Shown: one piece after another, positions 9,451 to 15,839 of the stretch
Numbering within the stretch: position 1 is the stretch's first letter
Layout of the letters: each line of letters starts with the position of its first letter
From: Myxococcales bacterium
GTDB taxonomy: Bacteria > Myxococcota_A > Bradymonadia > UBA7976 > UBA1532
Assembly: GCA_020633435.1 (NCBI GenBank)
Contig: JACKDP010000010.1
Coordinates: forward strand, 248,001-312,000
Length of the DNA: 64,000 bases
Reading direction: 5' to 3'
Translations under genes and position numbers: made by a program
The notes under the pieces: generated by a model
Databases searched by the model: none
What the model saw: the letters and a program-made list of their open reading frames with translations, nothing else
Told to the model about the DNA's origin: nothing

Positions 9451-10439
9451 ACACCCTGATCACCCTGGCGCCCGACGCGGACGCCGGCTCCCTGGCGCGG
9501 CGCCTCGCCGCCGATGGCCTCTGGACGACGGCCCTGCGCGACGCCGCGGGCCGCGTGCAGGCCCTGGCCGTCGTGCCGCCCTCGCCCCCCGTCGACCGGG
9601 CACGCCTGGCCGACCTGCCCGGCGTGCTGGCCGTCCTCGACGCCGCCGCGGGGCACCCGCGCGTCGACGCCGCGGCCGGGGCGACGGTGGCGGTGGGGAC
9701 GACGTCCATCGGTCCCGGCGCCGCCCCCGTCCTCATCGCTGGCCCCTGCAGCGTGGAGTCGGAGGCCACGGCCTTCGGGGCCGCCGAGCGCGCCGCCGCG
9801 GCGGGGGCCACCGTGCTGCGGGGTGGGGCCTTCAAGCCGCGCACGTCGCCCTACGCGTTCCAGGGGGCCGGGGCCGAGGGCCTGGCCTGGCTGCGCGCCG
9901 CCGCCGACGCCCACGGCCTGGCGCTGGTGACGGAGGTCCTCTCCGAGCGCGACGTCGGCCTCGTCGCCGAGGCTGCCGACCTCCTCCAGATCGGCTCGCG
10001 GAACATGCAGAACTTCGCGCTCTTGAAGGCCGCGGGCGGCGCCGGCCGCCCCCTCCTGATCAAGCGCGGCTTCTCGGCCACCCTGGAGGAGTGGCTCATG
10101 GCCGCCGAGCACGCCCTGGCCGCCGGCGCCCCCGGCGTCATCCTGTGCGAGCGCGGCGTGCGGGGCTTCGACGACGTGACGCGCAACCTGCTCGACCTCT
10201 CGACGGTCGCCCTCGTCGCCCACATCCACCGCCTGCCCGTCATCGTCGATCCGAGCCACGCCACGGGCCGGCGCGACCTGGTGGCGCCGCTGGCCGCCGC
10301 CGCCCGCGCCGTCGGCGCCCACGGCGTGATGGTGGAGACCCACCCAGACCCGACGCAGGCCCGCAGCGACGCCCCCCAGGCCCTCACCCGCGCCGAGCTC
10401 GCCGCCGTCGCGGCCGTCGTCCTGGAGGGGGACCGATGA
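9447..10439 (+). CDS. aroF: 3-deoxy-7-phosphoheptulonate (DAHP) synthase, type I beta with N-terminal regulatory domain
   Basis: It condenses phosphoenolpyruvate with erythrose-4-phosphate, the entry step to chorismate. The protein has 330 residues. The first 75 or so resemble the ferredoxin-like regulatory domain of the Thermotoga/Bacillus beta class, and the barrel follows. Motifs in order are AGPCSVES, LRGGAFKPRTSPYAFQG, LQIGSRNMQNFALLK, LIKRGF, LCERGVRGF, VDPSHATGRR and MVETHPDP. The Cys in AGPCSVE and the His and Glu residues of the later motifs are the known metal ligands. Its place inside the men operon suggests that chorismate supply is co-expressed with its use for menaquinone. The symbol aroF is by family convention. 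Confidence 0.92.
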   Translation: MNTLITLAPDADAGSLARRLAADGLWTTALRDAAGRVQALAVVPPSPPVDRARLADLPGVLAVLDAAAGHPRVDAAAGATVAVGTTSIGPGAAPVLIAGPCSVESEATAFGAAERAAAAGATVLRGGAFKPRTSPYAFQGAGAEGLAWLRAAADAHGLALVTEVLSERDVGLVAEAADLLQIGSRNMQNFALLKAAGGAGRPLLIKRGFSATLEEWLMAAEHALAAGAPGVILCERGVRGFDDVTRNLLDLSTVALVAHIHRLPVIVDPSHATGRRDLVAPLAAAARAVGAHGVMVETHPDPTQARSDAPQALTRAELAAVAAVVLEGDR

Positions 10440-11122
10440 CCGCCGCCGCCGATGGCAGCGGGGCCATGTTCGATGGCATCGCCGAGGGCTACGACCGCCT
10501 GAACCGCTGGATGAGCATGGGCATGGACGCGGGCTGGCGGCGGCGCCTCATCGCCGCCCTGCCGACGGGGCCCCTCCTGGACGTGGCGACGGGCACCGCC
10601 GACGTGGCCCTGGCCCTGGCCGCCCGCGACGCCGACACGACGGTCACCGGCCTCGATCCCAGCGTCGGCATGCTGGCCGCCGGGCAACGCAAGGTGGACG
10701 ATGCGGGCCTGGCCGACCGCATCCGGCTGGTGGAGGGGGACGCCCAGGCGCTGCCCTTCGCCGACGCCACCTTCGCCGGCGCGTGCATCAGCTTCGGCAT
10801 CCGCAACGTGCCCGACCGCGCCCGGGCCCTGGCCGAGCTGGCCCGCGTCACCCGCCCCGGCGGCCCCGTCGCCGTGCTCGAGCTCTCCTGGCCCCGCGGC
10901 GGCCCCCTGGCCCCGTTCGCCCGCTTCCACGTCCGCCACGTCATCCCGCGCCTGGGCGCCTGGCTCTCGGGGGACGCCGAGTATCGCTACCTGGCCGACT
11001 CCATCCGGGCCTTCCCGCCGCCCGACGAGTTCGCCGCCCTCATGGCCGCCGCTGGTCTGCGCGACGTCCGCGTCGAGCGCATGAGCCTGGGCGCCGTGCA
11101 CCTCTTCGTCGGCACCGCGTGA
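10436..11122 (+). CDS. menG: demethylmenaquinone methyltransferase
   Basis: This 228-residue SAM-dependent methyltransferase performs the last step of menaquinone synthesis; the same family (UbiE) also acts on ubiquinone precursors. Visible motifs are MFDGIAEGYDRLN at the start, LLDVATGTADVAL (SAM motif I), GLDPSVGML, the family-specific FGIRNVPDRARALAE, and YRYLADSIRAFPPPDEF near the end. It closes the operon: the ATG at 10436 overlaps the DAHP synthase stop. Absence of ubiquinone genes nearby and presence of menF-menE favour the menG role. The stop lies 52 bp from that of the convergent mbtH gene, with only a weak 5-bp hairpin between. Confidence 0.92.
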   Translation: MTAAADGSGAMFDGIAEGYDRLNRWMSMGMDAGWRRRLIAALPTGPLLDVATGTADVALALAARDADTTVTGLDPSVGMLAAGQRKVDDAGLADRIRLVEGDAQALPFADATFAGACISFGIRNVPDRARALAELARVTRPGGPVAVLELSWPRGGPLAPFARFHVRHVIPRLGAWLSGDAEYRYLADSIRAFPPPDEFAALMAAAGLRDVRVERMSLGAVHLFVGTA

Positions 11123-11174
11123 TGCCAGGCTGCCTGCCGGACTGGCAACGCCGCGAGGCAAGACCCAGATCGCG

Positions 11175-11408
11175 CTACGCCTCGCGATCCCGCTTCGCCT
11201 GCTCCTCCAGCGCCTTGCGCAGGCTGAGCGGTCGCATGTCCGTCCACACCTCTTCGATGTAGGCCAGGCACTCCGCCTTGCTGCCCACCTTGCCCACCGG
11301 CCGCCAGCCCAGCGGCACCGGCCGGTCGGTGGGCCAGATGCTGTAGACCTCCTCGTGGTTGGTCACCACCTGGTACTGCGTGGCGTCGGCTTCGTCATCC
11401 CAGGTCAT
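11175..11408 (-). CDS. MbtH-like protein (orphan)
   Basis: This 77-residue protein matches the MbtH family over its whole length. The signature parts are NHEEVYSIWP, VPLGWRPVGKVGSKAECL and YIEEVWTDMRPLSLR. MbtH proteins bind the adenylation domains of nonribosomal peptide synthetases and are needed for their folding or activity. No synthetase lies within the window, so this copy is an orphan that must act on a distant partner, or has another use. The ATG at 11408 is preceded by a strong GAGGAGG ribosome-binding site. The longer open frame upstream (to 11582) adds unlike sequence and was not used. It is convergent with menG. Confidence 0.9.
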   Translation of the reverse strand: MTWDDEADATQYQVVTNHEEVYSIWPTDRPVPLGWRPVGKVGSKAECLAYIEEVWTDMRPLSLRKALEEQAKRDREA

Positions 11409-11661
11409 GCGGCCCCTCCTCTTCAGGTGCGGGCAGTATAGGCGAGCTGAGTCCGGCCGGCAGCCGCCGTGGTGCCATCCCCGTGATGCGCCTGCGGCCC
11501 TGATGGCCCTGCTCGTTGGCGCAGCGTGACGCCAGACCCTTGATCTCAAAGACGTTTCCGTCGGTCTCCGAGAAAAGTCCACGCCGGTTGTCAGACCGCC
11601 ACCGCCCGGAGCGAAGACCTCCCCGAACGACGCAGACAGTCGTCACACCACGGAGGTCCCC

Positions 11662-12477
11662 ATGTTCGCTCGCGCCCTCACCGCCATCGCCCTGTCCTTC
11701 GCCGCCGCCGCCTGCAGCACCGCCCCCTCGGCCCCCGTGGCCGCGGACGAGGCGCCGCTGATGCTCCAGGACCTCGACGGCCAGGCCCAGCCCGTCGAGA
11801 CCTTCGACCTCCAGCGCGACGGCGACGCCGTGCACTGGGCCGGTCGGGTGGGGGACGCCGACTTCACCCTCGACGTCGACGCCGACGAGCTGGTGGTGCG
11901 GGATGACGCCGGGCGGGCCCTGCTGACGGCCCGCATGGACGACGCGCACATCTACCTGCAGGGCTGGACCGGCGGCGACCCGTTCGAGGCCACCCTGGCG
12001 CGCCCGGCCGAGGTCCCGCTCCAGAGCCCGGCGCTGGCCTACGTCGATGACGCCCTGGCCTTCCCGCCCGCCGACGACGCCGCGGGCTTCTTCGCGCCGA
12101 TGGTCGACGCCGGCAACGTGGTCGCCGCGCCCCTGGCGCTGGTGGCGCTGCCCATCCTGCTCGAAGACGCCGAGCGCGACCTGGGTGATGGCCTCGCCGT
12201 CCGCGAGCAGCCCATGGTCGCCATCGGCGGCGCCATCATCGGCGGCGCCGTCCTCGGAGGCGCCTTCGGCGCGGCCTACTGCCTGCGGAGCAGCACCACG
12301 GCCACCTGTGACCTGGGCAACGGCACCGGCATCGCCGTCACCTGCAACGCCTGCCAGGGCACCGCCTACTGCAACCGCACGGTCACCAGCGGCAGCATCA
12401 GCGGCGGCCTCATCCTGGGCGCCGAGGACGAGGGCAGCGAAGGCGGCAGCGTCACCTGCACTTGCGGCTGCCGCTGA
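11662..12477 (+). CDS. putative lipoprotein with Cys-rich C-terminus
   Basis: No family is recognised in this 271-residue protein. A lipoprotein signal is clear: a short hydrophobic stretch ends in AAAAC with Cys18 as the likely lipidated residue. Residues about 30-110 look beta-rich. A hydrophobic Gly-rich stretch near 190-205 (AIGGAIIGGAVLGGAFGAAY) could be a glycine-zipper or membrane segment. The C-terminal 70 residues hold eight cysteines, including CNAC and the final CTCGC, which suggests disulfides or metal binding in the periplasm. GGAGGT at 11652-11657 fits the ATG at 11662. It stands alone, divergent from mbtH across a 253-bp gap. Confidence 0.7.
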   Translation: MFARALTAIALSFAAAACSTAPSAPVAADEAPLMLQDLDGQAQPVETFDLQRDGDAVHWAGRVGDADFTLDVDADELVVRDDAGRALLTARMDDAHIYLQGWTGGDPFEATLARPAEVPLQSPALAYVDDALAFPPADDAAGFFAPMVDAGNVVAAPLALVALPILLEDAERDLGDGLAVREQPMVAIGGAIIGGAVLGGAFGAAYCLRSSTTATCDLGNGTGIAVTCNACQGTAYCNRTVTSGSISGGLILGAEDEGSEGGSVTCTCGCR

Positions 12478-12552
12478 GCCCGTACGGGCGTCGGCCGGCG
12501 GCGAAGTGCCGCCCGGGAGCGCCCGACCCCCTCGGCGCCACGATAGAGCCCG

Positions 12553-12762
12553 GTGAAGCCGCACACCGCCGCCGGGGACCTCCAAGACGCCAGCGTGAAG
12601 CCGCACACCGCTGCCTCGGACCTCCCGGGCGGCAGGGTGAAGCTGCTCAGTGCCGTCCCGGACCTCCCCGGCGGGAGGGTGAGGCTGCACAGTGCCGTCC
12701 CGGACCTCCCGGTCGGGAGGGTGAAGCCGCGCGGCGCAGCCTTGGGACTCCCGGCGCCACCG
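12553..12762 (+). repeat. 42-bp tandem repeat, five units
   Basis: Five head-to-tail units start at 12553, 12595, 12637, 12679 and 12721, each exactly 42 bp. Each begins GTGAAGC or a close variant and has GACCTCC or similar near its middle. Read in the forward frame they encode a 14-residue period of the type VKPHTAASDLPGGR; the reverse frame is also open. Units 3 and 4 are the most alike. There are no spacers, so it is not a CRISPR array. It lies 75 bp after a lipoprotein gene, and it is unclear whether it is translated. Confidence 0.85.
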
Positions 12763-13032
12763 CGCAGGTCCGCTCTGCCCTTGCTGACATCCCGCGTACG
12801 GAGTCGACACGACTGAGCGGCAGGTCGCAGTAGCGCGCCGAGGCGCCCTTCTTCCAGGCCAGATAGTCGCTGATGGCCCCTCGAAAGTGTTTGTTGAGGC
12901 GCGTATGGCCGGCTAGGGTGATCAGGTGCGGTCAGGAGGCAGATTGGGTAAGCGGCTCTCGGCTCTCGGCTCTCGGCTTCTTGTTCAAATTCCTGACAGC
13001 CTGTCCGGATCCTTCAGGAACGAGCCCGGTGA
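12763..13032. other. gene-poor stretch leading into the AT-richer island
   Basis: I see no supported gene here. Short open frames have no ribosome-binding site or family match. The base composition becomes visibly more AT-rich from about 12880. A 7-bp word, GGCTCTC, is repeated three times at 12954-12974 with a fourth imperfect copy following, a microsatellite-like feature. A promoter for the lipoprotein cassette downstream may be here, but I cannot point to convincing boxes. Confidence 0.4.
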
Positions 13033-13356
13033 GTCGGCGTTCAACTTCAGTCCGGTCGGAGACCTCCAGTTCTTCCCGCCCGGAGTAGCAGCGAGGTTCG
13101 GGACATCGATGACCCGGCCTATGACAACCCAGCACCACCGGACTTCTGGCGTGACGAAGACAACCGGAATCCATCACTGTATCGGAGGGTGAAGGTGCGT
13201 TCGACGTGCTGCGGCGTTGAGCCACAGGTTGTGGGAGCCGGCGATGAGGTCATCACTGTTGGCGACTCGCGCCGGACCGAAACGACTCTGTGTGAGGATA
13301 ATCATACAGGGAGGGGGGCCACGGAGGATCTGATCGATCGCGGCAGGTGCCCATGA
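13033..13356 (+). pseudogene. first copy of a small Cys-containing protein, start unclear
   Basis: The frame ending at the TGA 13354-13356 encodes a relative of the small protein at 14009-14266. The shared parts are PAPPDFW versus PSPPDLW, RRVKVRSTCCGVE versus RRVVLRATCYGVE, and TLCEDNHT...RGRCP versus TLVCDDNHT...EVGCP. No ATG, GTG or TTG occurs in this frame between its upstream stop (13030) and a GTG at 13189, which would drop half of the conserved region. The copy is therefore 5'-damaged, frameshifted or starts unusually. Its stop overlaps the ATG of the next lipoprotein, exactly as in the second copy. Confidence 0.55.
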
Positions 13357-14012
13357 TGGCGGAGCCCAATGTCACCTGCACTGAACGCCGGAGCCTGGCT
13401 TGCTTCCTGCTCCTGGCGCTTGGATTCCTCGGCTGCGGAGCAGCCAGCAACAACGTGGATGCTGCGCTGGAGCGCCTGGAAGGCGAGACCGCAGACCTCG
13501 CGGCCCTGATCCTGAGAATTCCGCCGTGGCGGCCTGGTCACACCTACAGCGATGAAGGGAAGTTTGGCATCTACTCGACGGAAGACTTTGAAGAGCTGAT
13601 CGCGGTGACGTGCCTTGTCGAGAGGTACTCTGATGAGGCGATCACCAAGGCCGCGCGGGCATTGGATGGCATCGACGATGCTCCCTGGTGGACATACGAT
13701 GGTCGGCTCTACCTGCTGGGACGGGCTCTCTATCGGGTTCCACGAGGAACGTACCATGAGACGATCCGGTGCGAGCGCTTCGCAGGCGATCATCGGGGAT
13801 TTGGCCAGAGCGAGCACACATCCTGGCCCCTCGTCCTCGATCGGAGTGGCCAGCCATCAGGCATGTGGACGAGCGAAGCACTGATGCTGACCTTCCCATT
13901 TCGTGCGGGCGATGCAATCGCCTGCTACTCCAGCCGCTACGGACGGAGGGACCTTCGCAAGAGTGGGGGGTGTGGTCGTGGCCCCCTGGGCCTCAAGGAG
14001 GGCCAACGATGA
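13353..14012 (+). CDS. putative lipoprotein, cassette copy 1
   Basis: No named family is recognised. The 219-residue protein has a lipoprotein signal, with a hydrophobic run ending in GFLGCG. It shares its core with the protein at 14263-14844: LILRIPPWRPG versus LIWSIPHWYP, then YSDEAI versus LSDEEI, and DDAPWWTYDGRLYLLGRALY versus DDPPWWEYDGRLLLLSRFLY. Both also share a C-terminal AGDAIACYSSRYGRR or DAAAAFRCAQRHYGRR region. The ATG at 13353 overlaps the upstream small gene's stop; an adjacent ATG at 13356 is equally possible. The stop overlaps the ATG of the next small gene (14009). Base composition is less GC-rich than the flanks, which fits recent acquisition. Confidence 0.75.
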   Translation: MMAEPNVTCTERRSLACFLLLALGFLGCGAASNNVDAALERLEGETADLAALILRIPPWRPGHTYSDEGKFGIYSTEDFEELIAVTCLVERYSDEAITKAARALDGIDDAPWWTYDGRLYLLGRALYRVPRGTYHETIRCERFAGDHRGFGQSEHTSWPLVLDRSGQPSGMWTSEALMLTFPFRAGDAIACYSSRYGRRDLRKSGGCGRGPLGLKEGQR

Positions 14013-14266
14013 AAGCGCTAGAATTCTGCGTTGGAGGTCGGCTAGTTGACGTGGCCGCCCTGGAGAGACCATCTCCTCCCGATCTGTGGGTGGGCGGGGG
14101 GTTCGAGGTCCATCGCAGAGTAGTCCTTCGGGCCACGTGCTACGGAGTTGAAGCCGACACGGAGTCGGGTTTGTACTTCCTCCGGAACAGTCGAACTCTC
14201 GTTTGCGATGACAATCATACCAGTGTCGGTGGGACGCGCGAGATCGTTGAGGTGGGTTGTCCATGA
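14009..14266 (+). CDS. small Cys-containing protein, cassette copy 2
   Basis: This is an 85-residue protein of unknown function. It begins MKALEFCVGGRLVD and ends VGCP. It has four cysteines (CVGG, TCYG, VCDDNHT, GCP) spaced so that disulfide pairing is plausible, but no clear signal peptide. A damaged homologue lies at 13033-13356. Both copies are followed by a lipoprotein whose ATG overlaps their stop (ATGA), so the pair behaves as one coupled unit. The conserved CxDNHT motif is the best marker for searching relatives. Confidence 0.65.
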   Translation: MKALEFCVGGRLVDVAALERPSPPDLWVGGGFEVHRRVVLRATCYGVEADTESGLYFLRNSRTLVCDDNHTSVGGTREIVEVGCP

Positions 14267-14844
14267 GGTCGATTGCCGCCACGACGGTCTGCGTTCTGGT
14301 TTGCGGGGCTTGCACGGGCATGGAGCGGCGAGGTCTGACCATGGCTTCGGGGGATATCCGTTCCTTGATCTGGTCGATTCCGCACTGGTATCCAACGTGG
14401 GACCGAAGGGTCTGGTCGGGATATTCGGCGGCCGAGGCGACGCACCTGCTAGAGGTAGGGTGTCGGCTCGCGGCACTTTCTGACGAAGAGATCAATCGCG
14501 TCGTTGACGAGCTAGATACTCCAGACGATCCGCCATGGTGGGAGTACGACGGCCGTCTGCTGTTGTTGTCTCGGTTCCTCTACAACTATCCAAGGACCTC
14601 GAGTGACCAGTCGCGTTGCCTTCTCTACATGAGTGGGTCCTTGGGCGTAGTCGACACCGCTGATCCCATTCGACTCGATCGACAGGGTCGGTTTCTCGGT
14701 GTCTACTGGGCCTTCGACAGCGCATTGCTTCCGTTCGATGCTGCGGCAGCCTTTCGATGCGCTCAGAGGCACTATGGTCGCCGTGTGTCTATAGAGAGCG
14801 ACTGTTCCAGAGTCAGACTGGCCGAAGGGGGTGCGGGGCAATAG
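14263..14844 (+). CDS. putative lipoprotein, cassette copy 2
   Basis: This 193-residue protein is a paralogue of the one at 13353-14012. The signal ends VCGAC, so Cys18 or so would be lipidated and the protein anchored in the envelope. The core motif DDPPWWEYDGRLLLL is followed by a Cys (SRCLLYM), a beta-like stretch (DPIRLDRQGRFLGVYW) and FRCAQRHYGRR. The two internal Cys match positions in copy 1, which supports a disulfide. The ATG at 14263 overlaps the small gene upstream. An in-frame TTG 6 bp earlier was set aside. Function is unknown. Confidence 0.75.
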   Translation: MRSIAATTVCVLVCGACTGMERRGLTMASGDIRSLIWSIPHWYPTWDRRVWSGYSAAEATHLLEVGCRLAALSDEEINRVVDELDTPDDPPWWEYDGRLLLLSRFLYNYPRTSSDQSRCLLYMSGSLGVVDTADPIRLDRQGRFLGVYWAFDSALLPFDAAAAFRCAQRHYGRRVSIESDCSRVRLAEGGAGQ

Positions 14845-14853
14845 CTTGCTACT

Positions 14854-15144
14854 TTGTTTTTTGCTTGGCTATTTGTGTTGGTATCTGGATGTGACGATTT
14901 GCTCGATTCGCTCGACGGGGTCGACAACGATTGCGATGGCACCATCGACGAGGGCTTCGGTCTGGGCAACCGGTGCGGCCAGGGCGCCTGCGCCGGCACC
15001 CTGGTGTGCAACCCGGCGGGCGCCGTGGTGTGCAGCGGGGAGGACCTGGCGGAGATCGAGAGTACGGCAGAGATGAACTGCGCGGACGGCATCGACAACG
15101 ACTGTGACGGCGTGCAGGACGCCTCGGATCCTGGGTGCTTGTGA
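14854..15144 (+). CDS. small MopE-type lipoprotein (DGVDNDCDG motifs)
   Basis: A TTG at 14854 starts a 96-residue protein with a hydrophobic run ending in LVSGC, a lipobox. Two copies of the MopE-like motif follow: DGVDNDCDGTIDEG near residue 20 and DGIDNDCDGVQDASDPGC near the end. In the MopE family such motifs are linked to metal (calcium or copper) binding at the cell surface. Six or more cysteines are present. The gene follows the cassette lipoprotein by 9 bp and overlaps the next gene (GTGA at 15141). An ATG is lacking, and the TTG is chosen because it gives a complete signal peptide. Confidence 0.7.
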   Translation: MFFAWLFVLVSGCDDLLDSLDGVDNDCDGTIDEGFGLGNRCGQGACAGTLVCNPAGAVVCSGEDLAEIESTAEMNCADGIDNDCDGVQDASDPGCL

Positions 15145-15773
15145 AACGTCTCTGGCTCCCTGCCGTCGGCCTCGCACCCACTCTGGCCTGGGGTGGGCCC
15201 GCGGAGAAGCCGCCGGGCAACCTGCGCGGCGCCATGGAGCTCACCCTCGGTCTCGGCGCGGCCGTGGCCGGCCTTCGAGCCGGGCAATCGAGCGCGACGG
15301 TTCAGGAAACCAACACCGCGTACGCTCTGACGCCCATGGTCGAGTGGCCGGCCGGGGCGGCCCTGTTTCTGGGCATCGAGGCCTCGTTCCTCTCGCTGGA
15401 GGATCCGTACGGCGTGGGGGGCCACCGCAGCGTGGTGTTGCCGGGTGGGCGGGCGCGGCTGTCGTTCGAGCTGTGGGAGGGCTTCACGCTGGACGGAACC
15501 TTCTCGGTCACGGGGGCGCTGTGGTCGAGCGACGGGTTCTCTTCGTTGACGGGCTGGGGCTACCGGGTTGCCTTTGGCGGAGCGTGGCGGTTTCGAGACG
15601 GCCTGGCCGAACGCGCGGACGGGGCGGACACGCCCCTGTGGGCCTACGTCCAGCTGGGCCGGCAGGTGGTGAACGCCTTCGCCGAGGAGGATGGCAGCGG
15701 TCGCGCCGAACGGGACCAGCCGGTGGTGGCGGCCTTCACGCCGCTGACCGTGGGCGTGCGCGCAGGGTGGTGA
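15141..15773 (+). CDS. putative outer-membrane beta-barrel or envelope protein
   Basis: This 210-residue protein has a signal peptide (KRLWLPAVGLAPTLAWG, cleavage near residue 19). The rest alternates short beta-like stretches with Gly/aromatic residues, such as GAALFLGIEASFLSL, GYRVAFGGAWRF and LWAYVQLGRQVV. It ends in an aromatic (GVRAGW), as outer-membrane barrels often do. No family is named. The GTG at 15141 overlaps the stop of the MopE-type lipoprotein, so the two probably act together at the surface. A GTG 6 bp upstream (15135) is a possible alternative start. GC content is back to the level of the flanks here. Confidence 0.65.
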   Translation: MKRLWLPAVGLAPTLAWGGPAEKPPGNLRGAMELTLGLGAAVAGLRAGQSSATVQETNTAYALTPMVEWPAGAALFLGIEASFLSLEDPYGVGGHRSVVLPGGRARLSFELWEGFTLDGTFSVTGALWSSDGFSSLTGWGYRVAFGGAWRFRDGLAERADGADTPLWAYVQLGRQVVNAFAEEDGSGRAERDQPVVAAFTPLTVGVRAGW

Positions 15774-15839
15774 GTCTCTGACTGCCAGGCCCTGGACGGG
15801 CCGATTGACCGTCTGCGCTCGACCGGCGAGGATGGGCCC

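Noticed and set aside
11100..11175. Terminator hairpin between menG and mbtH
   Set aside because: Only a 5-bp stem (GCCAG/CTGGC) with a long loop and no T-run on either strand.
12553..12762. Possible CRISPR array
   Set aside because: Units are directly adjacent and coding-like in period; no spacers, no cas genes.
12926..13192. Open frame in the AT-richer gap
   Set aside because: No ribosome-binding site or similarity, and it overlaps the homologous remnant read in another frame.
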